From: Periplaneta americana
Lineage: Eukaryota; Arthropoda; Insecta; Blattodea; Blattidae
Length of the DNA stretch: 64,000 nt
Assembly: GCF_040183065.1 (NCBI RefSeq)
Contig: NC_091124.1
Location: 65,015,501-65,079,500, forward strand
Direction: 5' to 3'
Shown here: positions 13,753-25,300 of the stretch, piece by piece
How positions within the stretch are numbered: the first letter of the stretch is position 1
Layout of the letters: each line of letters opens with the position of its first letter
Notes under the pieces: generated by a model
Seen by the model: only the letters and a program-made list of their open reading frames with translations
What the model was told of the DNA's origin: nothing
Database searches by the model: none
Made by a program: the position numbers and the translations under genes

Positions 13753-14886
13753 TAATATAAATTAACGTTTCTTAAATTTCAAAGGCTAATGTCATAGACA
13801 GAGCAAGTCAAGACACAGTATTATGAAGCAGCAATAGTGGTTGTGGTGAAATGGGCATGGCAGCAGAAACATTAGTACTCAATGAAAACATATTCCATTG
13901 TTAACTACATCTTACTGGGACAAATAAACTGATAGAAATTTTCTATGATTATGCTTAAGAGCAAGGACAATGTATTATAATGTTGATGCTCCATGAAATA
14001 TAAGAATCGTATCTTTCTTACACAGTTACAAACAACTCCATTCGAAATGTGAACCAACAAATATAACAAACAACTCTACTTGTTTACGTGAATTTATTCA
14101 ACTAATAAATAAGATAATTCTTAGTAAAAGAGATAAAATTACGATATAAATGACAAAAAAAAACTTCTAGTCATTTAATTTCTCTCTTTTTTTTTATATT
14201 ATCAGTCTAAGTAAACCATCTTCATGGTGATGTATGCTTCAGTCATGTCTACCTATGTAATTATTACATTTATTTTATTTTGTAACAAGTCTATTTTAAA
14301 ATTTAACATGTTCGTCCTCTATAAATAATGTTATAACAGCCACTTTTTATAACCAATACCTCAATTACACTCTTTTACATATCACTATATATATACTTAA
14401 AGAATTATTTAAAGATAGAAATTTAATTTTAGAATTTCTTTATACATCTTTCAAATTTCATTTTAAATATTCTTACATATTTCACTCTGCTTTCATGTAT
14501 GAGAATGTAATGGCTATGACAGAATTTTCACCTCCTGACTGAAATTTTGGCCAAACTCCACTAGCATTTTGAACTAAGACTTCATTTCTCCTACAAAATA
14601 ATTGAATATAATGGAATTTTATTCCTTAATTTGGTTTGGAATAAAGTCGTAATTATTTTTCGGGCTGAGCTTGACTACGAAGGCAGTGTAATAATTTGCA
14701 TTATTCCTGCAATGAAATTCAACTCTGACTTCTAGCTTGTATGAACTACACATTCATTACTGCCTTTTACTCTTAAAATCAGTATGATATATTGGAAACT
14801 GTATTTCATTTAATTCTGGAAAGACAATTTAAAAGGACAAGTGCCAATGTTTAACTCTTTAATGTAGGTTTATGCACAATATAGTA

Positions 14887-15990
14887 CAGTAGAACCTCAA
14901 TTATTCTTCACCCTATTAACCGATAAGTGGATTATCCGACTGTCTTTCTTCTGCTGCATAAAAATATGAAGTACAGTACATTATGTTAGTACAATTTTTT
15001 CTACGGAGGGTTATTACCAGCCTTTACCACTACACTACAGGTTTGTTCCAGCAAGCAATTCAAAATGTGTTCTGAACTAATGCCAGACTTCTTTCAATGC
15101 ACGTTTCCTGAATATACTTTCATAACCTTTGGAGTTTCTTCTCATATTAAAATTATATTAATCTTCCAAACTTAATTCGTTATAAGTTTAAATATATATA
15201 ACTAAAACTCATGATAGACTATTTTTTTTTATTTTAAACTGCCTAGTCTTGAAGTATTTTAACCACAACTTCAGTTTAAACCATCTGCGCGTGCGTCAAA
15301 AGTTCAGAATTCCCAGTTCCTGCTCTTAATCAAGAACTAATTTCACATGTTCTGAACGAGTTCTAAAGCACGTTGGAACAGGTAACTAGGAGTTCAGAAT
15401 CAGTCCGGAATCAGTTCTAGTCTTGTTGAAATGCACACTGAGCTACTGCGCACCAGGCAGTTCAGAATCGATTCTGAACCATGTTGGAACAAATGTATTA
15501 TATAGTAGGAATGCTACCGTTGCCGGCAGTAGAAACACTTACTTGTGGGAGGAGGTGTTTTTCACAACTTGTATAATAGTTACTATTTACTTTCAAAGAA
15601 ATGACCCCACGAACTTCCACACAATTGCAAACCCGTGCATCATTTCATCATTCTGTGCAAAATGTCAAAAGAAAACATGTTGAGCAGTTGGGAAAAGGAA
15701 AAACTGTAGCTCATCTCGCATAAGAATGAAATTGGCAGTGGAAATGTGCGCGATTTAATAAAATACAGCAAGGATAAAGTGTTACCTACTACTGTATTTC
15801 ACCATTTTTATTAGTTATAAGCAGCATAATATTGTACAGTGTAGTGTGATTTCAGTATAGTAGGAGTTTCAAATTATAAAATTATTATCCACTTAATTTA
15901 TGAAAATATTTTGCAGTACGGATCATCCGATTTTATTGATTAACTGTCAGTCCACCACCCTCAATACCATGGATAATAGAGGTTCTACTG
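14887..15990. mobile_element. Pogo/Tigger-like MITE
   Basis: The ends CAGTAGAACCTCAATTATTC and, reversed, CAGTAGAACCTCTATTATCC are flanked by TA (14885-14886, 15991-15992). GGATTATCCGAC / reversed GGATGATCCG follows inside. The centre (15290-15500) is crowded with GTTCAGAA / TTCTGAAC palindromic motifs and looks like a second, nested repeat. No transposase frame. Confidence 0.78.
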
Positions 15991-16170
15991 TAAAATGACA
16001 ATTAAAAACAGTCACCATATTAAATAATTTACGTAAGGTCGCTTGCTTGAGAAGTTTGTAAATATATTCAAATCACAGGGGAAAGTCAGAATGCATAATG
16101 TAAACTTGCACCAACTATTATTTCTCATCTGACGCATTTCAAAAGGATTGCTGATCAACTTAAATTGTAA

Positions 16171-16221
<51 letters not shown>

Positions 16222-17225
16222 TTTCAATGTTTACTGTATGATCTATTATTATCTTCAATGAAGAATAACAGATCACATGTATGTGTAATATTTGAACTTA
16301 ATTTGTTCAAAAGAAGGTATTTGGTATAGAAATGCACATATTAACACTTTTAAATGATACATGCAAATTAAATCTCTACAGACAGTTGTTGCAGCGCAAT
16401 GTCTAATGTTATTTATATACAAAAATAAATGGCAATGTGGAAAATACACGACTTTCTTAATACATACGTATCAATCTATTACTACTATTTTTCCACATAC
16501 TGTATTTAATTTATACAATAGTTAGTATTTTAGTGTACTGTGACTCAAAAAAGTTTCACTTTTCTGGTTTTAAATTTTTTACCGCAGTGATTAATATTGA
16601 ACACGATAATATAAAAGCAATTTGTACTTCACCAAGCTTATGCTGTAAAGATAAATTTCTTCAACAAACAGAGCAATTGTATTATGTGGAATGTAATCAC
16701 TCTCCTCAGACACGAATCATACTTTTATATGCAGAGGTTCTAACCGTATAATAAATTCCTTTCAGCTACAGATTCAAGCAAAAAAAAATTCATTTCTCTC
16801 TTACAATGCCATTCAGCACAGTACAGCAAGGCAGTAGCAGTTCCATTCATACAATGTGTCATATTTTCAATAATTGAAGTCATGAATTTGTAAGAATTTT
16901 GATATTAAAAAAAAATATATTTAATCTTTTGTTTTCTTTCATAACAGTATGGAATGTTACATTTAAGTACTGTTCTTTTTCTTTTAACATGGTCCTTTCC
17001 AGGTTAAGTATGCCTATATTATAAAGACTTGAAATGCTTTCTACTAATTCTTTCTATGACACACATAATATGTTAACAAATTCTTCACAAATGTGTTAAA
17101 TGGAATTAGTGGAGGGACTCTTGTGTGAGCTCAATAATTTCAAGTTTTGTTGAGCGTTACAAACTCAGTTTCACTTCATATAAATTAAATTTTTGTAATA
17201 CATGAATATGTTAAATGCATTAATA
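15991..17225. other. Nothing recognised apart from a trinucleotide run
   Basis: AT-rich, no conserved frame, no paired ends seen. Confidence 0.5.
16171..16220 (+). repeat. (AAT)n microsatellite
   Basis: Uninterrupted trinucleotide run. Confidence 0.95.
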
Positions 17226-17993
17226 CAGAATAGCCCAGAAAAATATATACACTGTTTGTTCATCATTAACTTTGGAACAAATTGAGATAAAATTCTCACT
17301 TTCGGGAAAATTGTAGCTTAATGTTGTTAGTTGGCAATGACCAGATGAGCGCACAGGTGTAATGTGAAAACAAAATAGCGAATGCTAGGTTATCGTTCAA
17401 ACAACAGAAGACGGTTTTGAAGTGGTATTGTAAGTTTGAAGCATTAACGAGGTACGGCAACAATAACGGAATGAGTTTCAAACAATGTCGCCGACATGTC
17501 TAACAACTGCACATATTCAGGACAAATTTGAAGCCAATAGTAGTGTTAACAATGTGCATAAACACCAACAGTTTTATCTGCAATAAAATGGCGCCCCATC
17601 CCACTATTGTTGAGATGTCAAGGCGTATCTGGATGAAACTCTATCTGGACAATGGATAGGTCGAAGAGGTGCTGTCCAGTACCCAGCACGGTCCCCAGAT
17701 CTAACATCTCTCAATTTCTACCTGGGGGGACCATAAAGGGTGTTGTTTATTGGGAAAAGCCTACACTGGATACGCTACAAGAAAAATCGAAATATCATGT
17801 GCAGCTATCACACTGCTCAAGTTACAGAACATAGTTCGTGGAGCAGTTCCATGGCATCCATAGTAGATGCTGATGGTGGTCACTTCGAACATCTACATTA
17901 AGCTACAATTTTCCCCAAAACAAGAATTTTATCTCAATTTGTTCCAAAGTTATTGATGAACAAACAGTCTATACATTTTTTTTGGCTACTCTG
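17226..17993 (+). mobile_element. Degenerate mariner-type element, DUF4817-associated family
   Basis: Inverted repeats of about 95 bp (left CAGAATAGCC, right GGCTACTCTG) share GTTTGTTCATCA and TTTGGAACAAATTGAGATAA, and are flanked by TA at 17224-17225 and 17994-17995. Frames on the plus strand, interrupted by stops, read SGQWIGRRGAVQYPARSPDL, LNFYLGGP and VDADGGHFEHL. These are typical of the C-terminal half of the insect transposases whose N-terminus is DUF4817. The N-terminal part is mostly deleted. Confidence 0.85.
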
Positions 17994-18805
17994 TATTTGT
18001 GCTGAATTATGTTATTATTAACCAATACTAAATTCCTTTAATTACAAGGTGTCTACCTTCCTTTATTAGTTGTCAACAATCAAGGAGTCTTCAACTTTTA
18101 GCTTATTGCAACCAAGTGCTCCTAATGGAGAAAATACTTGAAATAAATAATAAAACACATGTTATCCCCAATGCAAATACCGTATTTTCTCGAATAACAA
18201 CACCTCGAATAAGCTGCGTACCTCAGCAAAAAAAAATAAATAAATAAAACAAAATAAAAATAAAACAATAAATAAATAATAACACAACTTCCAACAAGTT
18301 CAGTTAACAATAAATTTTATCCTGGAACAGGATGCATTTCAAACTCATCCATATGTACACGTACTGCACATGTGTCAGTTGTCTTGCTTAATTGGACATT
18401 TACATGATATCCTGCAACATTAATAGCACGCGTTAGTAAATTAAATGCATTTATTTTGTATATTATGTGATTTGTTATAATAAATACCTGCTATCACTAT
18501 TAACTTCAAAATTCTTCGCTACCTTTCTACTTTTAGTGGTATTTATGTATTTTCAGAATTGAAAATATAAGACACACAAATTATAAACTTATCATCACAC
18601 TTCAAATTGATTCTGACACATGTACTGCTAATCCAAAAGCCATTTAACAATGTTAACAACTGAAATACCAGTGACGAAAGCTAATGACATATGCTACCAC
18701 CTTAGGAATTGCACAGGAGTTAAACTAGGCAATGTTGCCACCTTCATTTCGAATAAACTGCGTACCTGTGTTTTTTACTTGTATATATTCAGAAGAAAGT
18801 GTGCA

Positions 18806-18919
18806 GGGTGTTCGAGAAAATAGCCTATGGTATTTTTGCTATTATCTAAGTTTCTTATTTTAATACAATGCTTTCTCGAAGAAAATGGCTGCCCTTAGTC
18901 AATAATGAAACACCTGATA
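18806..18919. mobile_element. Possible mini-MITE (CAGGGTGTT / AACACCTG)
   Basis: CAGGGTGTTCGAGAAAA at the left and ...GAAACACCTG at the right resemble mariner-type ends. Similarity is short and no duplication is clear. Confidence 0.3.
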
Positions 18920-19104
18920 TATAAAAAAAATGAGAAACACAGACAAGTTTTAAGGCACTGAGATAATGAGTGGGCTGGTTACCTGATACAAAATGCTGTT
19001 CAAAATATTCTGTTGTACCAGAGCCATTTTGTAAGATTTCAAGTAGTCCAGTGCGTTCAGCTATGAAGTAGATGAAGGTAGGTAAGTTTGTTCAATATCC
19101 TGTA

Positions 19105-19390
19105 TAGGTCTAGTGGCTAGAGTGCTGGGCTTATAATCCTGTGGACCCAGGTTTGATTCCTGGCTTACTCCCAATTTATAACATGTTGGGCAAGCAACTG
19201 GGGGGGGAGGGGGAAAGCTCCAGATCCTCTGTGGCATCCCAACAAATCTCCATCATCATCTCATCTCACCAACGGGTGTAGCATAAATCAGCCTCCTATG
19301 GCACACCCTGAGCTACGACTTTGTCAATAAATTGATCTACACAACTGGTTTCATATGGGGGTCAATGACGAAAAGTCAAGTACCCACAAT
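19105..19390 (+). mobile_element. tRNA-derived SINE
   Basis: The A-box-like TAGTGGCTAGAGTGCTGGGC and the B box CCAGGTTTGATTCCTGG are followed by an unrelated body containing a G-rich run, CTCATCTCACC and CCTATGGCACACCCTGAGC. Confidence 0.65.
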
Positions 19391-21644
19391 TAGTAAGAAA
19401 AAAATATAAACCTGTATGGTGCTGAAAATTAGTGAAAAGGTAACAGAGATCTTCTATGGATATCACTAGTAGATTACAGCTTTGAAATGAACTGTTTTAA
19501 GAACTATAATGTAATTACTAATAAGGCACTATATTCTGGAGGGAAGGGAGAAGAGGAACGCCTGCACAAGATGGATGTCTAAACCGAAATTCTTAGGTAT
19601 GTGACAAACTTAAAAAATCCATGTGCAGAATGGGACTCTATGAAAATCTGAAGTCTGGGTTTTATGTACTGCAAGGAAAACCTGCATGGCATGTAATCTG
19701 TGAACGTAATTCAATTACACTTCAGAAGGTGTCAATCTGGATAAAGAACACCACCAAATGGTTCAAAGTTTCAGCACTATTTAACTATGATCTTTTGATA
19801 TTTAAGATACAAGTACAATGGATCCACAGGGGTTGAAGTTCTTAGGACTATACAAAACCAATTTCACTTTCATTGTATTCTATTCTACTCATATATTTCT
19901 TTGTATATGTTCAAACAATTCCATTTAGCTCATTCATATAATAATGTATTTCAAATTTAACTCCACAGACAGTCCTTTGCCAATTTTTATGATAGTATCA
20001 TTACTGTTTACTATTAATATGACGGTATGTGTCTAAGTGATAGAATAAATGGAACAAGAAAAATTAGATATCTTACATTATTCTCCAAAAATAAAGAATA
20101 TAAAACTGCGCAAGGTAACTTGATGTGATGAAAAATGAAAGTCAAATCACACTGCAGTCATCGAACTTTACCTATAGAACATAAATACAGTAATCTTAAC
20201 GCATTTAATTCAACAGATTGAGATGGAATTCTGTGATTCATCTGATGAAATGAACTACAATTACTCACTGAACTACATTTAATCATTTACAATTCTTACC
20301 CAAACTTATCTAGGCAATCTAATAATGCTGTAAATTTGTGACTGTTTTCCATTTATGTTGATTTTTTCCTATTCACTCAATTTTTTTTAAATAACTTCAC
20401 TAGTGGAACTATTTTTCTACAGTGTGTATTGCATTATGTAAAAATGAATAATATTTAATTTATAAATAAAAAAAATTTAATTTAAGCATACTTATTTGCG
20501 GAACTTAATTTTAAATTTTACTGTAGGCTATATAATCTCTGACATACTCTTGAAAGTTCAATGGATAAATAACACTAGTATAGGTAGTAATATTATTGAG
20601 CTCACACATTTATGAAAGCAAAAATGATTTCATAAATTATTAGCTTTCACTCCACCACTCTGTCCAGAAAGTGTCTTGAGCAAAACTGTTACATATGAGG
20701 ATCTCTCAAGACACAGAGCAAGTGAATCAAGGGAATTAAGAAACTGTGGGATTAACAATCAAATTAAGATAAGCGTAACGAGTAAGACAAGCATATCGGG
20801 CAGTACTGCAACTGTACTTCACAATGCAAATGAACTTCCTTTATATACAGAATATTCACGTATTCTATGTGCAGTATTAAAAGTTAAAGTAATAGTTTGT
20901 ATGTTCATACACATGAAAAAAATTCTACATAAAATAAACAACAACAGTCTACAGTCTTAATAGAAATAATAGCACAGTAGTCAGTCAAATAAATCTCAAA
21001 TATGGTTTACTAAAAAGGAAATGAGTATATTTCTCAAATGTCTGATATCAGTTTTGTAAAGAAAATAAATATTATGCAGATACTTGTCATTTATACTAGG
21101 AATGTACGAGTTTCAGCTAAGTCTTTCTTTATAGTCACTAATAAATAATAAAATAAATTACCTGATTCCTTCTAAAACACAAGTCTGTATACAGTATACT
21201 TATATAGATTATCTCTACTTTCAACATGTCTGTTCTGGTTTATCCTCTTGAATGTACAAGTGGCCCTTCAGAGTAATGTGTCATTTCAAAAACTGCAGAA
21301 CTACATTGAACCAAACCGATCCCTTGCCTTAATTAAGTGGTCACATAATTTAAAATCATGCATTATATAATATACATATTGGTATCCCATTATAGAAACT
21401 TGGCACATCTATTCCTCTTAGCACCTCCTATTACAAAATTATACTGTAACCGTACTCCAAAAGGGATCAATTTGGCACAATGTAATATCTCTCAATTTCA
21501 AGAAAATTTGCAGAATAGGAATATTAACTCAAATTTAAAACAGAGCTACTAGAGTGAGTAAGAACAAATGAACAATTTCACAACCTCAAGACAGGAGTAC
21601 ACCCAAACAAATGTGTGTGATATGGGTAAGAGCAGTCAACTACT

Positions 21645-21742
21645 GTGAGATCCAGTTTACATTCCAGTAATTAAAAGGGCCTTCCCTACTAAAAAGTGAG
21701 ATCTAGTTTTACATTCCAATAATTAAAAGGGCCTTTCCTACT
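21645..21742 (+). repeat. Tandem duplication, unit ~51 bp
   Basis: GTGAGATC(C/T)AGTTT.ACATTCCA is followed in each unit by (G/A)TAATTAAAAGGGCC and TTCC..ACT. The two copies are adjacent at 21645-21695 and 21696-21742 with a few differences. Confidence 0.85.
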
Positions 21743-22166
21743 GAAGATTAGCAAAGTTACAATTTACATGCAACATATTCACTAAAATAAAATCTGTAGC
21801 AATCCAACACTGTACAGGTAAACGTATGTTTACAGTTATAAGAAAATCAATCTTCTTAGGTCGTCTAAAAGAAACACTGCTATACATCATTCTTCTTAAC
21901 CTTCAGAAATGTACAGGGTTTGGAATATAAGAATGTACACGAATTACTGGTGTTTAGGTAATCTTTTCCTAAAGAAAAAACGTAGTCAGAGAACACCAAA
22001 GTATCAGTAAGCACATACCTGGTTGGTATTTGCTGCACAAATAAAACAATATGGACATTACATTTTACAGAACACGCTGACTTCTTCAGTTATGTACAAA
22101 AGAAATCCAAGATCTGAAGAAGACATGAAGGAAGAATGTTTAAAATATACTGTCCATCTACAAAGT

Positions 22167-22366
22167 TCAATCTCTGCACCAATCACCAACTGTCTTAGCT
22201 CCAGCCATTCCATTTCTTCCAACTGGCCATACATTGTTTACAGAAGATCCACTATATTCCACATGACGTATTTCATGTATATCCTGAAAATATGCACGTT
22301 TGTTTGGTACTTCTACTGTACACTCAACTTCCCAAGCTTTCATGTATGTGATCACCCAAGAACCAA
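22167..22366 (-). other. Open frame downstream of BuGZ exon 9, candidate alternative C-terminus
   Basis: The frame reads [20 protein letters not shown], later NNVWPVGRNGMAGAKTVGDW and a stop at 22167. Its codons look purine-first and coding-like. It can be joined to exon 9 in frame only through the weak acceptor GAAAG|CT near 22341. No homology was recognised; it may simply be 3' UTR. Confidence 0.3.
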
Positions 22367-22367
22367 C
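22324..22367 (-). CDS. ZNF207: BuGZ terminal exon (tentative)
   Basis: A pyrimidine-rich tract and AAAAACAG acceptor follow exon 9 after only 73 bp. In the required phase the exon reads [14 protein letters not shown] then TGA. There is no homology support for this tail. A competing in-phase acceptor about 27 bp further on (GAAAG|CT) would instead open a frame continuing to 22167. A distant last exon further left is also possible. Confidence 0.35.
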
Positions 22368-25300
22368 CTGTTTTTACAAGTAAGAGCGAGCAAGAGTCGA
22401 CCCTCCCTGCAGCACGGTACTTTGATATTGGAGGACTTACCTGGAGGAAGCCCCATGGGGGGCGGTCGCATCATGTTCATGTTACCTCCGAGCATGGCAG
22501 CTGGGGGTCCCAAGTGCATGGCATGCCTCATGATAGGAGGACCTGCCATAGGTGACATAATGGCCACACTGCTCACAGGCGGGGCAATTGCAGCCACAGA
22601 AACTGGAACTGCTGCGACAGCCATTGCGGGTCGTGGTTGATACCGAGGCATAGCAGCACGCCGCTCTTCCTGATGGCAGCAAGTATTAAAAAAAATTACA
22701 CGACATGGAAAAGTACCTCAACATTAATAACAACAAGAACATGGGTAAATGTAGGACTAATTTCGTTTGTTTCAAAGAACTTAATTTAATAAGAGTTTAC
22801 ATTTCATACTTACAAATTATGATTAGAGACTCTAATTTCAGTGTTAAAGCTATATAGGAAATTTTTTAGCATAATTCAAGTCTGTAGCTTTATACATTGT
22901 ACTAATGTCTCGCATATTATGTGACTCCTTTGCATGATTTGCGAAATTCACATCGAAACTGCACTGTAGAACCAATATTACGATTCTTTTGTGACACATG
23001 CTAGAGAAAGCATACATAAACTTAACAAAACGCTTGATGAAGATCGAGCTAAGAAGGTATTTGCAAATCTCATAAAGAGCATTGAAGATGTTCTAAAAGG
23101 CATTTCGAAAACTACTTTTTCCGAGAATACAGAGCGCTGAAACTTCAAGCAAGATGACTGTGTGGCGCAGGTGTTGAGAGTGTTACTTAAGACTGCCTTG
23201 AAGCATTGTGGTTCTCAGCAACAAATATAGTGTGAGAGAGTCAAATCAACCTCAATATAGAAAATACTGAAATGCTGGGTATGTACACACACTGAAGACA
23301 GTCTGAATTCATGAAATAAAAGTTCTCTTAAATGAAAAGAATATTAATAAAGTTTGCTGTCTTTACATAAAAACTCATTCGTACCTTTTACATCATAATG
23401 GTTTAAATACCATTGTGTGAAAGTACTCTAATCATCCTACTTGATATTTAATTATCATCACTTTACACTTTTTTATGGCACTGAAATACATGATTTTATA
23501 TTACCACAAAATAATTATGACTTAAGTGTCAAAAATGAAGTACGATTTCTTTGCATAGATCTTCATAGATATTCAACAGATATCCCAAACAAACGTGATT
23601 AAATTTATTTCAATACCATTCCGTGGTGCTCCTTTATTCAAACCATTTCCTCTCTTAAGTTGAAATGAAAATAGGTATATATTCAAACAAATACTAGCTG
23701 CATATAACATTACACTGTCATATCAGTCTGTAAAATGAATTGTAGACAGAAATGTACAGAAAGAAATAATTGAAAAAATTCAAATCTGGAAGTACAAATA
23801 AATCTTGGGCAATTCTACTAAATAAATGTGTGATATCAGAATCACCTAGATATGAATCAATAGCAGTGTTCTAGCTCATAAGTGGTCATGACTCTTTCTT
23901 TGGCAGCACAATACAAGATTTCACTTCAGCATCACCGCAATAGTGCTCAATATGTTCTGGTACATTTATTTCAGAAAAAATCATTTTTGATACTTAAAAA
24001 TTAGATTAATCAAACCCACAGATGTATTTTTTTAATGATTATGTAATCTGTATCAGTCATTCGACATTGAGCTTACTTTATTCACTGCAGGATAATTAGT
24101 AGTGACTATTCATAACAACGAAAGGAAACTATTTCTGTTCCACAGTGACACAAAACAGTTATTAATAAAGCACAGTAGGCTGTATACATAGTTGTTATAT
24201 ATTCCATACCTTTTTGTACACTTTATTCACAGAATGATGCTATAATGAACTTTCTAAAAAATAAGTGGAAATTATGAATTGCTAGCTATAAAATGGATAT
24301 TAAATTCTTTTATGCCATCCTAGCATTATAAGTGGGTTGTTACTACATCCAATATCGTGCATAATCGGCTTATTATGGCACGTGTGTCAATAATAGCAAT
24401 TACGTAATACCAGAACGCTTGAGTGGGGATACATGCAACTTGTCTGACTATCTTGCTTACAACTTCTACATGCCACATAACAAGAAATGAAATGCAAGAC
24501 AGAAGGTAACGTATAATTTATTTCCAATCTTTAACAATTTTGTTTCACTTTTGTAATATCACATAAAACAGTTCTGTGGTTCAGAGAAACTATATTAACA
24601 AAATAAAGGAACATTTGTAACCTAAAATTTGATACCTAAGGTATAACAAGAGTTTGTAATACATGCATTTATCCTTAGTCAATGCCAATGCCAAGCGCAA
24701 CTAATCGATACAAACATATGAAAACTTTGACAGCTATGGATGCCAAATTATTTCATAATTTATTTCCTACAATTTATAATGCTGTATCCAACTAGTGCAT
24801 AATCTTATTATAACACTCGTCAAAATTGTCGCATGGACAACAGTGAGTGCAACAAACATTCACTCAAGCCATAATCATCAAGATTATCCACTTATTGCTT
24901 AAATAACTATTAAGCAGCAATGCAAAGCAACATTCTCTTCCTGTCCACAAGTCTCTGCATGCAAAAGTAATCATCCGTTCATGCATTGAAGTGGCAATTA
25001 CTGAAACCATCTTCTGTTTAAAAATAAGAAGAAAAACAAATCTCATTCACATTTTATATGAATTCATACAACTTCCTTCAAGGAATTCAGAAATAAAACA
25101 TCCACGTTCTATAACAAAACCAATATAGTTATTAAAAAAGGTAGTGTAAAATATGGAAAAAAATGTATTTGCCAGTGACTCGAGTTTTACAACAATTTTT
25201 GTCATTCTAAAAAAAAAAGAGATGTAATGTAAGAATTTTGTAATTTGTTCAATCCTATAGCGGCCACATGTCAAAGCTAGATCTCTCAACAAGCATCTCT

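Larger units (their letters stand above)
17994..22166. other. Downstream of BuGZ: SINE, tandem repeat, otherwise unrecognised
   Basis: The part nearest 22 kb may be BuGZ 3' UTR. CTCGAATAAGCTGCGTACCT at about 18205 and a similar TTCGAATAAACTGCGTACCT at about 18750 form a spaced direct repeat. No other gene seen. Confidence 0.45.

Noticed and set aside
19621..20960. Small plus-strand ORFs at 19.6 and 20.7 kb
   Set aside because: No recognisable domain, no splice-supported continuation, length consistent with chance in this composition.
22023..22640. 205-codon plus-strand ORF
   Set aside because: It lies antisense to BuGZ exon 9 and its flank, is Gly/Ala/Met-rich in a way that mirrors the Pro/Met-rich exon, and has no family match.
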